Source: SVTX01 sp045653805 | Lineage (GTDB): Bacteria > Bacillota > Clostridia > Oscillospirales > CAG-272 | Direction: 5' to 3' | Assembly (NCBI GenBank): GCA_045653805.1 | Contig: JAZOMF010000080.1 | Location: 1-13,169, forward strand | DNA length: 13,169 nt | The notes under the pieces: generated by a model | Database searches by the model: none | Told to the model about the DNA's origin: nothing | The model's input: the letters and a program-made list of their open reading frames with translations, nothing else | In this document: in pieces, positions 6,645-13,036 of the stretch | Position numbering within the stretch: the first letter of the stretch is position 1 | Layout: the number at the start of each line of letters is the position of its first letter | Program-made: the position numbers and the translations under genes

Positions 6645-7850
6645 TTATTCGTGCTTATAAAGCTTGGCAAGGCCACCCTCACTGGTCTCACGGTAGTGGT
6701 GAGAAAGGTCAATTCCCGTTTGATACATAGTTTCAACAACCAGATCAAAGGAAATCTTTCGGCTATCCGAGAGGAAGTTTGCCAAGGAAAGCGAGTTGAT
6801 AGCTCGCATAGCCGCAACCGCATTTCTCTCGATACAAGGAATCTGCACAAGACCGCAAACAGGGTCGCAGGTAAGTCCCAGATGGTGCTCAAGAGAGATT
6901 TCAGCCGCATACTCGATCTGGTCAATTCCCATCTCGAAAAGCTCGGCAAGAGCCGCCGCCGCCATAGAGCAGGCAGTTCCTATCTCCGCTTGACAACCGC
7001 ACTCCGCTCCGCTGACCGATGCATTGGTAGCCACAAGCTGACCGATAAGTCCCGCAACCGCAAGAGCGCGAACTATATCCTTATCCGAAAATCCGTTTTT
7101 CTCCTGCATATAGCAAAGCACCGCGGGAAGAACGCCACAAGAACCGCAAGTAGGCGCGGTAACTATAAGACCGCAATCGGCATTCTGCTCGCTCACCGCA
7201 AAGGCATAGGCGCAAACAAGTCTGTTCTCGCGCGTCTGGGGACTTTCATCAATATGTCTCTGGTTGTGGAGTCTCTGCGCCTTTCTCTTTACTCCAAGAC
7301 CTCCGGGCAGAACTCCCGTGTGGGTCAATCCCTCACGAATGGCGTTCTGCATAGTATGCCAAACTTCAAGAAGATATTGCGGAAAATCCTCGTCCTCGTG
7401 AGAGAAAACATAATCCGAAAGACGGATATTTTTTCTCTTGCAGACCTTTGCGATCTCTGTGAAGCTGTTTTTCTTGTAAAGCTCCTTTTCATCGTCTCCC
7501 TTTTCTTCGCCCACTACCTCTATCTCGCCGCCGCCAACCGACAATACCGTCATGTCTCCGACCATTTGGTCGCCTACATAGCCCTTTATGTTCAGGGTAT
7601 TCGGGTGCTCCAGCTCCACCTCGTCGTTACAAAAAGTGACGGTTGCGGGAATGCCCGAAAAAACGTCCAGCATAGCGCGGTCGGTTCCGTGACCCTTGCC
7701 GGTCTTAGAAAGCGAACCGAAAAGGGTTATCTCCACTCTTTCCACGCCCGGATATTTAAGCAAAAACCTTTCCGCCGCGAACGCGGGGCCCATAGTGTGT
7801 GAGCTTGAGGGGCCGATTCCTATTTTATAAATATTTCTTACAGATTTCAT
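6645..7850 (-). CDS. sdaA: L-serine dehydratase (L-serine ammonia-lyase), iron-sulfur, single chain
   Basis: It converts L-serine to pyruvate and ammonia in the cytoplasm with an oxygen-sensitive [4Fe-4S] cluster. The 401-residue chain has the N-terminal domain motif G-I-G-P-S-S-S-H-T (11-19) and G-S-L-S-x-T-G-K-G-H-G-T-D. The catalytic domain has T-A-P-T-C-G-S-C-G (231-239), G-A-E-C-G-C-Q (281-287) and C-D-P-V-C-G-L-V-Q-I-P-C-I-E-R-N (328-343). Cys286, Cys328 and Cys339 have the same spacing (42 and 11) as the three cluster ligands I recall for the Legionella enzyme. The chain is shorter than E. coli SdaA (about 454) because the end of the N-terminal domain is compact. It ends without a C-terminal Cys. 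AGGAG (7856-7860) lies 5 nt before the ATG. It has its own promoter and stands alone, so a catabolic or nitrogen role is likely. Confidence 0.95.
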   Translation of the reverse strand: MKSVRNIYKIGIGPSSSHTMGPAFAAERFLLKYPGVERVEITLFGSLSKTGKGHGTDRAMLDVFSGIPATVTFCNDEVELEHPNTLNIKGYVGDQMVGDMTVLSVGGGEIEVVGEEKGDDEKELYKKNSFTEIAKVCKRKNIRLSDYVFSHEDEDFPQYLLEVWHTMQNAIREGLTHTGVLPGGLGVKRKAQRLHNQRHIDESPQTRENRLVCAYAFAVSEQNADCGLIVTAPTCGSCGVLPAVLCYMQEKNGFSDKDIVRALAVAGLIGQLVATNASVSGAECGCQAEIGTACSMAAAALAELFEMGIDQIEYAAEISLEHHLGLTCDPVCGLVQIPCIERNAVAAMRAINSLSLANFLSDSRKISFDLVVETMYQTGIDLSHHYRETSEGGLAKLYKHE

Positions 7851-7884
7851 AAAAGCTCCTGCTAAATATTATTTTCACAACTAT

Positions 7885-7913
7885 ATTATATAACAAAAAC
7901 GAATTCAAGTCAA
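7885..7913 (-). promoter_or_regulatory. Sigma-A promoter of sdaA
   Basis: On the minus strand TTGACT (7908-7913) is followed after 17 nt by TATAAT (7885-7890). The start site would be near 7878, giving a leader of about 28 nt. The promoter lies just past the terminator of the jag operon, so sdaA is a separate unit. Confidence 0.88.
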
Positions 7914-7934
7914 TAGACATTGATGAGCAGATAC

Positions 7935-7972
7935 AAAAAAGAGGAAAGGCAATATTGCCTTTCCTCTTTTTT
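7935..7972 (-). terminator. Terminator of the rpmH-rnpA-yidD-yidC-jag operon
   Basis: A perfect 38-nt palindrome: arms 7935-7953 and 7954-7972, with A6 at one end and T6 at the other and a GC-richer AGGAAAGGC core. It begins 6 nt past the jag stop and ends the leftward operon; the symmetry would also stop rightward transcription. Confidence 0.93.
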
Positions 7973-7977
7973 AGTTA

Positions 7978-8628
7978 TTACTTCTCTTCGAGATAGATAA
8001 CGATCTTTCTGTTGTTCTCGCTACCGATAGAATTGGTAGAAACGCCCTCTATGTTCTGAATTTCAGAGTGAATGATTCTTCTCTCGTAGGGGTTCATAGG
8101 CTCAAGCATAACGCTTCTCTTCTGCTTGAGAACCTTGTCTGCCATTCTTCTTGCCAAGGCGCGGAGAGTTTCCTCTCTCTTTGCACGGTAGTTTTCAGCA
8201 TCTACGGTAATCTTTACGTAGCTGGGCTTAACACCGTTAACTCTCTTGTTAGCCGCGAGGTTAGCAAGATACTGAAGGCTGTCAAGAGTGTCGCCGTGGT
8301 GACCGATAAGAGTGCCTGCGCCCTCGCCGGTGATGTCGATAAGCTTGCAATCTTTGTCGGAGCCTTCGACGTCCTTCATCTCTACCTTTACGTCAAGGCC
8401 CATGTCCTTAACGATCTGGTTGATGAAGTTGAGAGCGAAGATCTCGCCCTTATAAGATGCCTTCGCAGAGATCTTTGCGGGAACAGCGCCGATACCGAAG
8501 ATACCCTTTTTACCCTCATCGATGACGGTATACTCGATCTCCTCAGCTGAGCTTACGCCAAGCTCGGCAACCGCTGCCTCAATAGCGAGGGCAATAGTTT
8601 TTCCTGTTGTAATTATTTCTTTACTCAC
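7978..8628 (-). CDS. jag: Jag/KhpB (SpoIIIJ-associated) RNA-binding protein
   Basis: Cytoplasmic RNA-binding protein of 216 residues, encoded beside the YidC insertase in most Bacillota. The Jag-N domain covers about 1-52, with G-K-K-G-I-F-G-I-G (39-47). The KH domain covers about 63-145, with the RNA-contacting G-H-H-G loop (109-112) inside L-I-G-H-H-G-D-T-L-D. The C-terminal R3H domain covers about 150-216, with E-R-R-I-I-H-S-E-I (182-190) holding the Arg and His that name it. In Streptococcus and other species KhpB acts with KhpA on RNA and affects cell elongation and division. The start is GTG at 8628, with GGAG 9 nt upstream. Only 20 nt separate it from yidC, and the terminator follows directly. 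Confidence 0.95.
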   Translation of the reverse strand: MSKEIITTGKTIALAIEAAVAELGVSSAEEIEYTVIDEGKKGIFGIGAVPAKISAKASYKGEIFALNFINQIVKDMGLDVKVEMKDVEGSDKDCKLIDITGEGAGTLIGHHGDTLDSLQYLANLAANKRVNGVKPSYVKITVDAENYRAKREETLRALARRMADKVLKQKRSVMLEPMNPYERRIIHSEIQNIEGVSTNSIGSENNRKIVIYLEEK

Positions 8629-8648
8629 AATTATAGTCTCCGTACGAA

Positions 8649-10115
8649 TTATTTGTCGTCTTTTTTGTCTTTTTTGAACAGATCGCCAAAGGAGAACTTC
8701 TTCTCCTGCTTGTCGGACTCATCCTTGATGGAGGTTCCGTTAGCCATGGTGCTGTTGTTGGTGGTTGCGGGCTCTTCCTCGTCGGTCTTCTTGCTTACGG
8801 GAACATAGTTGCCCTTCTCGTCATAATCCTCATCGTCGATGTGGTGGAGAGAGCGAACCTTGCCTGCATTTGCAGACTTTTGTATCTTCTTGGGCTGCTT
8901 GCCTGCCATTTCCTTTTCAGCCGCCTTGAAATCCTCATCGGTGAAGGTGGGGAAAGGCATAACTCTTGAAAGAATGAACTGCTTGAGAACTCCGAGAATG
9001 CTCTTGAACATCCAGTAGATGCCGATAGCTGCGGGAACACCGAAGGTAATAAACACGCTCATGAGGGGCATAGTTACGTCCATCATAGTGTTGGAGCAAG
9101 CCTGCTGCTTTGCGTCAGCGGTCTGGGTAGGCTGGAAGGAGAACTTTCTGTTAAGTCTCATGCTGAAGAAGTATACTACGAAGGTCAGCACGGGAACCAA
9201 AAGAAGGATCCAGAGGGTTGCATTGGAGCCAAAATTCCAAAATTCATATGAAGGAATCTGACCAAGATCAATAGATCCAATGCTGAAGTTAAGGGGGTTA
9301 GCTACGATAGCATCGATCTTCTCAGCAACAGCCGCGGGATTAGTGCAGTACTTTGCAAGGATCTCGTCTCCCAAAGCGCCGTTACTTCTGAGCTCGATTA
9401 TCTTGTTAAGAAGTTGGATAGAACCGTTGGATGTAACGGTATGACCCTCTGCTCTGACTATTGCGTGCATAACCTGAATGAAGTTATCGGAACACGCAAG
9501 AACGTACTTCATGGGGTTAACAACGACCCAGTAAAGAACGATAAGCACGGGGAACTGGATAAGGAGGGGGAGACAACCGGACAGGGGGTTATAATTCTCC
9601 TGCTGGTAAAGCTCCTGAATTTCCTGATTCAGCTTCTGCTGAGTAGCCTGGTCATTTCTGCCGGCGTATTTTTTTCTGATAGCCATTTCCTTAGGCTTAA
9701 GCTTTGCCTGCTTGATGGAGTTCTTATGCTGCTTGATTCCGAAAGGAAGGAAGAGTATCTCCATGATTATAGCAAACACGCAAAGAGTAAGGATATAGTT
9801 ATTAGCGGGCATGATCTTGGTGATCCAGCTGAGCGCTGTACCGATCCAAGAAAGGAATACGTCGAGGAAAGAGGAGCTTGCCGCCATATTAACCTCAACC
9901 TTTTCCTGCTTTGTGTTCTCGCCCTCTTCACCTGTGCCGGTTTCGGTGCCGGTTTCGGTGCCGGTTCCCTCGGTTTCGGGGTTAGCAAGCTCGCTGAAAT
10001 CAAGGGAGGTATCAATAGTGATATTTCCACCGCTACAGCTTGTGAAGGCGAAGGTCAATGCGAAGCACAAGAAAAGCGCGATGGCTATTCTTGTTACGAT
10101 TTTTTTCTTGTTCAT
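8649..10115 (-). CDS. yidC: YidC/Oxa1/SpoIIIJ membrane protein insertase (lipoprotein form)
   Basis: It inserts membrane proteins with or without Sec. The 488-residue chain starts with a lipoprotein signal: K-K-K, a hydrophobic stretch (10-24) and the lipobox F-T-S-C with Cys27. A low-complexity Thr/Gly/Glu linker follows (48-66). Five membrane segments of the conserved insertase domain come next: near 83-100, 107-125, 180-199 (after N-P-L-S-G-C-L-P), 300-318 and 350-378. An expanded extracytoplasmic region (about 203-298) separates segments 3 and 4. The C-terminal tail (about 390-488) is highly charged and may contact ribosomes. In segment 2 the Arg that normally precedes L-P by four residues is Glu119. 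The start at 10115 follows GAGGA at 11 nt, a rather long spacing. It lies 27 nt from yidD, in the operon. Confidence 0.95.
   Translation of the reverse strand: MNKKKIVTRIAIALFLCFALTFAFTSCSGGNITIDTSLDFSELANPETEGTGTETGTETGTGEEGENTKQEKVEVNMAASSSFLDVFLSWIGTALSWITKIMPANNYILTLCVFAIIMEILFLPFGIKQHKNSIKQAKLKPKEMAIRKKYAGRNDQATQQKLNQEIQELYQQENYNPLSGCLPLLIQFPVLIVLYWVVVNPMKYVLACSDNFIQVMHAIVRAEGHTVTSNGSIQLLNKIIELRSNGALGDEILAKYCTNPAAVAEKIDAIVANPLNFSIGSIDLGQIPSYEFWNFGSNATLWILLLVPVLTFVVYFFSMRLNRKFSFQPTQTADAKQQACSNTMMDVTMPLMSVFITFGVPAAIGIYWMFKSILGVLKQFILSRVMPFPTFTDEDFKAAEKEMAGKQPKKIQKSANAGKVRSLHHIDDEDYDEKGNYVPVSKKTDEEEPATTNNSTMANGTSIKDESDKQEKKFSFGDLFKKDKKDDK
9934..9969 (-). repeat. 12-nt tandem repeat inside yidC
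   Basis: The unit GTGCCGGTTTCG occurs twice in perfect tandem (9934-9945 and 9946-9957), and a third copy (9958-9969) differs at two of its last bases. It encodes alternating Thr-Gly-Thr-Glu in the linker between the lipid-anchored Cys27 and the first membrane segment. Because the unit is a multiple of three, copy-number slippage would change linker length without a frameshift. Confidence 0.85.
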
Positions 10116-10142
10116 TACGAAATTAGTCCTCTCGTTTTATTT

Positions 10143-10490
10143 TTATGTTTTGGACTTCTTGTTGCGGTCTTCAAGCGGAAGATCGTATAAGAATACAAAT
10201 CTTGTTTTTGCCAAATAGCCGCGGTCATATACATTTTCTCTCATCTCCGGACCGATTTTAGGGTTGCGGAATCCGCTTCTCGGAACAGGGTCGTATCCAC
10301 CCGGGCAAAAGGGCTGACACCTAAGTATGCGCCAGACCGTGAGAATCGTTCCCACAAAAAAGCCACGTTTCTGATATGCCTCAAGGGCATAGGCTGAGCA
10401 TGTAGGGGTAAACCTACAGCACGGTCTTCCTTTAAGCGGAGATAGGAATTTGCGGTAAAAGCGAACCAATAATATACATACGTATTTCAT
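10143..10490 (-). CDS. yidD: YidD membrane protein insertion efficiency factor
   Basis: YidD is a small membrane-associated protein that helps YidC-dependent insertion. The product has 115 residues. The core (1-72) is typical: an amphipathic N-terminus with Y-R-K-F-L-S-P, then C-C-R-F-T-P-T-C-S-A-Y-A-L-E-A (24-38), G-x-x-x-G-T-I-L-T-V-W-R-I-L-R-C-Q-P and G-G-Y-D-P-V-P (64-70). The tail (73-115) is about 35-40 residues longer than the common form and rich in Arg, Lys and aromatics. The ATG at 10490 is one nucleotide past the rnpA stop, so translation is probably coupled. yidC follows after 27 nt. Confidence 0.94.
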   Translation of the reverse strand: MKYVCILLVRFYRKFLSPLKGRPCCRFTPTCSAYALEAYQKRGFFVGTILTVWRILRCQPFCPGGYDPVPRSGFRNPKIGPEMRENVYDRGYLAKTRFVFLYDLPLEDRNKKSKT

Positions 10491-10491
10491 A

Positions 10492-10881
10492 TCAGGCTCT
10501 TGCTTCGGGGCTTGAATTGAACATTTCCAGCTTTTTGAAGGCGTATTTCAGCTCTCTTGACACCTCGGTGCTTTTTACACCGACGATCTCGGGCTTTGCG
10601 CTGATAACTATAAGAAAGCCTTTCTTCAAGTCTTCCTTATATGGATAGTATGCCGCTCTGATAACTCTCTTGGCGCGACTGCGCTTTACAGCTCCGCCCA
10701 CCTTCTTGGACACAGAGAGACCCAAACGGTTTACGACTATCTTTTGGGGGTGCTCCTTCTTCAGTCTGTTTGCATGCAGGTCCTTGAGGACGTACACACA
10801 CACGTATCTGCCGAAAAAATGCTTCCCCGAGCGATATGCCTTGTTATAGAGATGATGCTCCTTAATTGCGGGAAATTTCAT
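10492..10881 (-). CDS. rnpA: Ribonuclease P protein component
   Basis: This protein subunit binds the RNase P ribozyme and helps it mature the 5' ends of tRNA. From the ATG at 10881 it has 129 residues, a normal length. It opens with M-K-F-P-A-I-K-E-H-H-L-Y-N-K-A-Y-R-S-G-K, the usual start of the family fold. The RNA-binding signature is R-L-G-L-S-V-S-K-K-V-G-x-A-V-K-R-S-R-A-K-R-V-I-R. GAGGT (10888-10892) sits 6 nt before this ATG, which is why I chose it. An in-frame ATG at 10986 would add 35 very basic residues but has only a weak AAGAG upstream. It lies between rpmH and yidD, overlapping neither, and is translated from the rpmH operon. Confidence 0.93.
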   Translation of the reverse strand: MKFPAIKEHHLYNKAYRSGKHFFGRYVCVYVLKDLHANRLKKEHPQKIVVNRLGLSVSKKVGGAVKRSRAKRVIRAAYYPYKEDLKKGFLIVISAKPEIVGVKSTEVSRELKYAFKKLEMFNSSPEARA

Positions 10882-10887
10882 TCTTCT

Positions 10888-10892
10888 ACCTC
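10888..10892 (-). promoter_or_regulatory. Ribosome-binding site deciding the rnpA start
   Basis: GAGGT on the minus strand, 6 nt before the ATG at 10881. It supports the 129-residue form of RnpA over a 164-residue form starting at 10986. Confidence 0.7.
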
Positions 10893-11003
10893 GTTTTATT
10901 GCGTTTTTTCGCTGTTTTTCGTGCTTGTCAATGCTTCCGTCAAATTTTTTTGCTTCCCTTTTTTGCGGCGATGGGAATCTCGCCATAAAAACTCTTAAAC
11001 GCC

Positions 11004-11060
11004 AAAAACCCCGATGCCCTTACATACAAGTGAACTTGATCGAGGTCATCGGCGGTTTTT
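11004..11060 (-). terminator. Intercistronic hairpin between rpmH and rnpA (attenuator or partial terminator)
   Basis: On the minus strand AAAAACC, a bulged G and CCGATG (11060 down to 11047) pair with CATCGGGGTTTTT (11016-11004) in a 13-bp stem. The loop is about 30 nt and holds a small CAAGT/ACTTG hairpin. The 3' arm ends in five T. It lies 45 nt after the rpmH stop, and would let most transcripts end after rpmH with some reading on into rnpA. I infer this from structure alone. Confidence 0.68.
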
Positions 11061-11104
11061 ATTTTTGCCAATCTGTTAAAAACTAGATGTTTTAAACGAT
11101 ATGA

Positions 11105-11239
11105 TTAGTGGGTAAGTCTCTTTCTACCCTTTGCGCGGCGTCTCTTCAAAACGGCTCTACCGTCCGAAGTCTTCATTCTCTTTCTGAAGCCGTGCTCCTT
11201 TTTTCTCTGACGCTTTTTAGGCTGGTAAGTTCTGAGCAT
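11105..11239 (-). CDS. rpmH: 50S ribosomal protein L34
   Basis: A 44-residue, strongly basic protein of the large ribosomal subunit. The start M-L-R-T-Y-Q-P-K-K and the core H-G-F-R-K-R-M-K-T-S-D-G-R-A-V-L-K-R-R-R-A-K-G-R are the near-invariant L34 sequence, so identification is secure despite its size. A perfect AAGGAGGTG (11246-11254) lies 6 nt before the ATG at 11239. It has its own promoter and a structured leader, and it opens the operon that continues with rnpA, yidD, yidC and jag. Confidence 0.98.
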   Translation of the reverse strand: MLRTYQPKKRQRKKEHGFRKRMKTSDGRAVLKRRRAKGRKRLTH

Positions 11240-11267
11240 TTGCTGCACCTCCTTAAGTGATAATCGG

Positions 11268-11326
11268 AAGCGTTTGCACGATTCGCAGCGCGAACCGAAA
11301 CGACGAGAATGTCGTTTTTGACGCTT
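11268..11326 (-). ncRNA. Predicted three-way-junction fold in the rpmH 5' leader
   Basis: Read as rpmH mRNA, AAGCGT (11326-11321) pairs with ACGCTT (11273-11268) to close two inner hairpins: AAACGAC/GTCGTTT around GAGAAT or its complement (11298-11317) and TTCGC/GCGAA around a 3-nt loop (11282-11294). The fold ends about 14 nt before the ribosome site. Structured leaders that bind ribosomal proteins are known, but I do not recognise this as a described family. Confidence 0.45.
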
Positions 11327-11345
11327 TTACACAATGACATCGTAT

Positions 11346-11375
11346 ATTATACACGATAACGATACCATTTGTCAA
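11346..11375 (-). promoter_or_regulatory. Sigma-A promoter of rpmH operon
   Basis: On the minus strand TTGACA (11370-11375) and TATAAT (11346-11351), both consensus, are separated by 18 nt. The start would be near 11339, giving a leader of about 100 nt. Confidence 0.88.
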
Positions 11376-11457
11376 TAGTTTTTTCAAATTTTTCTTAATT
11401 TTTTATAAAACTGTCTGTTTTTTTAATTTTTTCTCGGTTGATCCGTATTTTTGACTA

Positions 11458-12924
11458 TTATTCGGGTATTTTCGCAATTATCTTTTTATATATGATGATA
11501 AAGAACACTGTACTTGCTATTACGGACATAATTTCTGCCGTGGGGAACGCCCACCAGACGTGAGAAACATTGCCAAGTCTGGACAAAAGATATGCCACGG
11601 GGATAAGCACAACCAACTGACGAGCAATGGACACGAACATTGAGAAGATGCTCTTTCCAAGTGCCTGGAATACCGAACCGATAATAATACAGAATCCTGC
11701 AAATACAAAAGAAATAGATATGATCTTGAGACAAGGAACTGCGATGGCAAGGCTTGCCGCATCCGACATATCGAAAAAACCTACGAGTATTTCAGGGACA
11801 AGTTGGAATGCAAGAAGTCCCAGCGCCATATATCCTACGGCGTAGATAACACCGAGAAGAACGGTTTTGGTAAGTCTCTTTCTCTTCTGTGCACCATAGT
11901 TGTACGCCACGATAGGAACAATACCATTATTAAGTCCGAAGATAGGCATAAATATAAAGCTTTGGAGCTTGAAATATACACCAAACGAGGTCTGCGCCAG
12001 CTTGCCAACGGTATATTCCGTGCCCGCCGCGATCTCGGTAAATCCGTCCAGAATGATGTTGAACAGCACGTTCATTAGCGAGCCAATAGATGCCATTACG
12101 ATAGAGGGCACACCGATAGCATATATTCTACCGATGATTTTCGTATCGGGACGGAAACGGCGGAATGTGAGGTGTATTTCCTTATTATATATACGGTTGA
12201 GGAAGATAGCAAGGATAAATGCCGCGATCTGACCTGCAACGGTCGCAATAGCCGCACCCGAAATGCCGAGTCCAAAGCCAAACTTGAGGAATCCAAGCTG
12301 GGGGATGATGTCGGCAATGCCGTTCTCAAAAATGAATATAGGGTCGAGTATGATGTTTATTATCGCGCCGCATCCCTGCGTTACCATGGCGAGGTAGGTT
12401 TTACCCGTTGATATCATCAATCGCTCCATAACTATCTGACCAAAAATACCGAAGGACAGAATAAAGCAGATAGAAAGATAGTCAACACCAAGGGAGATAA
12501 CGTGCGCGTCGCCCGTCATCCAGCCCATGTAGGTTTCCATACAGGTGAAGCCGAGAACGAGGAATACTATATAACTGCAAATCGCCAGGAAAACGCCGTT
12601 TGCGGCAATCTTATCTGCTTTCGCATTATCCCTCTCGCCAAGGCTTTTGGATAGTAGCGCGTTTATGCCAACACCGGTACCCGCCGCAACCGCTATCATA
12701 AAGTTCTGCGCCGCAAAGGCGAGAGAGATGGCGGTCAGCTCATCGGGAGTGTCAGATATTCTTGCTACGTAAAGGCTGTCGACTATATTGTAAAGCGCCT
12801 GCACCAGCATTGATGCCACCATGGGAAGGGCCATGGAGATAAGCAGGCGGTTTACGGGCATCGTGCCCATTTTATTTTCTGTTCCCGCTCCGTCGGGAAT
12901 AGATGCCACTTTCTTTTTAAACAT
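11458..12924 (-). CDS. MATE family efflux transporter
   Basis: A polytopic inner-membrane antiporter of 488 residues with about 12 hydrophobic segments in two similar halves. MATE proteins export drugs or metabolites in exchange for Na+ or H+. Visible family features are the first-helix stretch L-L-I-S-M-A-L-P-M-V-A-S-M-L-V-Q-A-L-Y-N-I-V-D, then G-T-G-V-G-I-N-A-L-L-S-K-S-L-G, the I-I-N-I-I-L-D-P-I-F-I-F segment, and the second-half V-G-K-L-A-Q-T-S-F-G and N-N-G-I-V-P-I-V-A-Y-N-Y-G-A. Substrate cannot be predicted. AGGAG precedes the ATG at 12924 by about 6 nt, after a strong promoter. No clear hairpin terminator follows, so some transcripts may read into rpmH. It occupies a place where dnaA is common. 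Confidence 0.95.
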   Translation of the reverse strand: MFKKKVASIPDGAGTENKMGTMPVNRLLISMALPMVASMLVQALYNIVDSLYVARISDTPDELTAISLAFAAQNFMIAVAAGTGVGINALLSKSLGERDNAKADKIAANGVFLAICSYIVFLVLGFTCMETYMGWMTGDAHVISLGVDYLSICFILSFGIFGQIVMERLMISTGKTYLAMVTQGCGAIINIILDPIFIFENGIADIIPQLGFLKFGFGLGISGAAIATVAGQIAAFILAIFLNRIYNKEIHLTFRRFRPDTKIIGRIYAIGVPSIVMASIGSLMNVLFNIILDGFTEIAAGTEYTVGKLAQTSFGVYFKLQSFIFMPIFGLNNGIVPIVAYNYGAQKRKRLTKTVLLGVIYAVGYMALGLLAFQLVPEILVGFFDMSDAASLAIAVPCLKIISISFVFAGFCIIIGSVFQALGKSIFSMFVSIARQLVVLIPVAYLLSRLGNVSHVWWAFPTAEIMSVIASTVFFIIIYKKIIAKIPE

Positions 12925-12973
12925 TTTTTCTCCTATTTATTATATTATCAGTTATTTTCGCACAAACAGCAAT

Positions 12974-13002
12974 ATCATATCACCTTTTTGGCGTAATGTC
13001 AA
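12974..13002 (-). promoter_or_regulatory. Sigma-A promoter of the MATE transporter gene
   Basis: On the minus strand TTGACA (12997-13002), a 17-nt spacer and TATGAT (12974-12979). The start would be near 12967, about 43 nt before the ATG. No operator like the GTTGAC palindromes of the MarR gene is present here. Confidence 0.85.
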
Positions 13003-13036
13003 GAGCAAATACGGAATTTGTTGCATTAAGTTGATA

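Noticed and set aside
6615..7802. 395-codon open frame on the plus strand
   Set aside because: It is the antisense of sdaA, has a Ser/Arg-rich composition with no recognisable domain, and no ribosome site. The minus frame carries all serine dehydratase motifs.
9414..10218. Plus-strand open frames of 135 and 258 codons
   Set aside because: Antisense to yidC and the end of yidD; the minus frames have clear family motifs and operon spacing.
11255..11457. Replication origin with DnaA boxes beside rpmH
   Set aside because: The gene order invites it, but no cluster of TTATCCACA-like sites was seen, and the short region is explained by a promoter, leader and AT-rich spacer.
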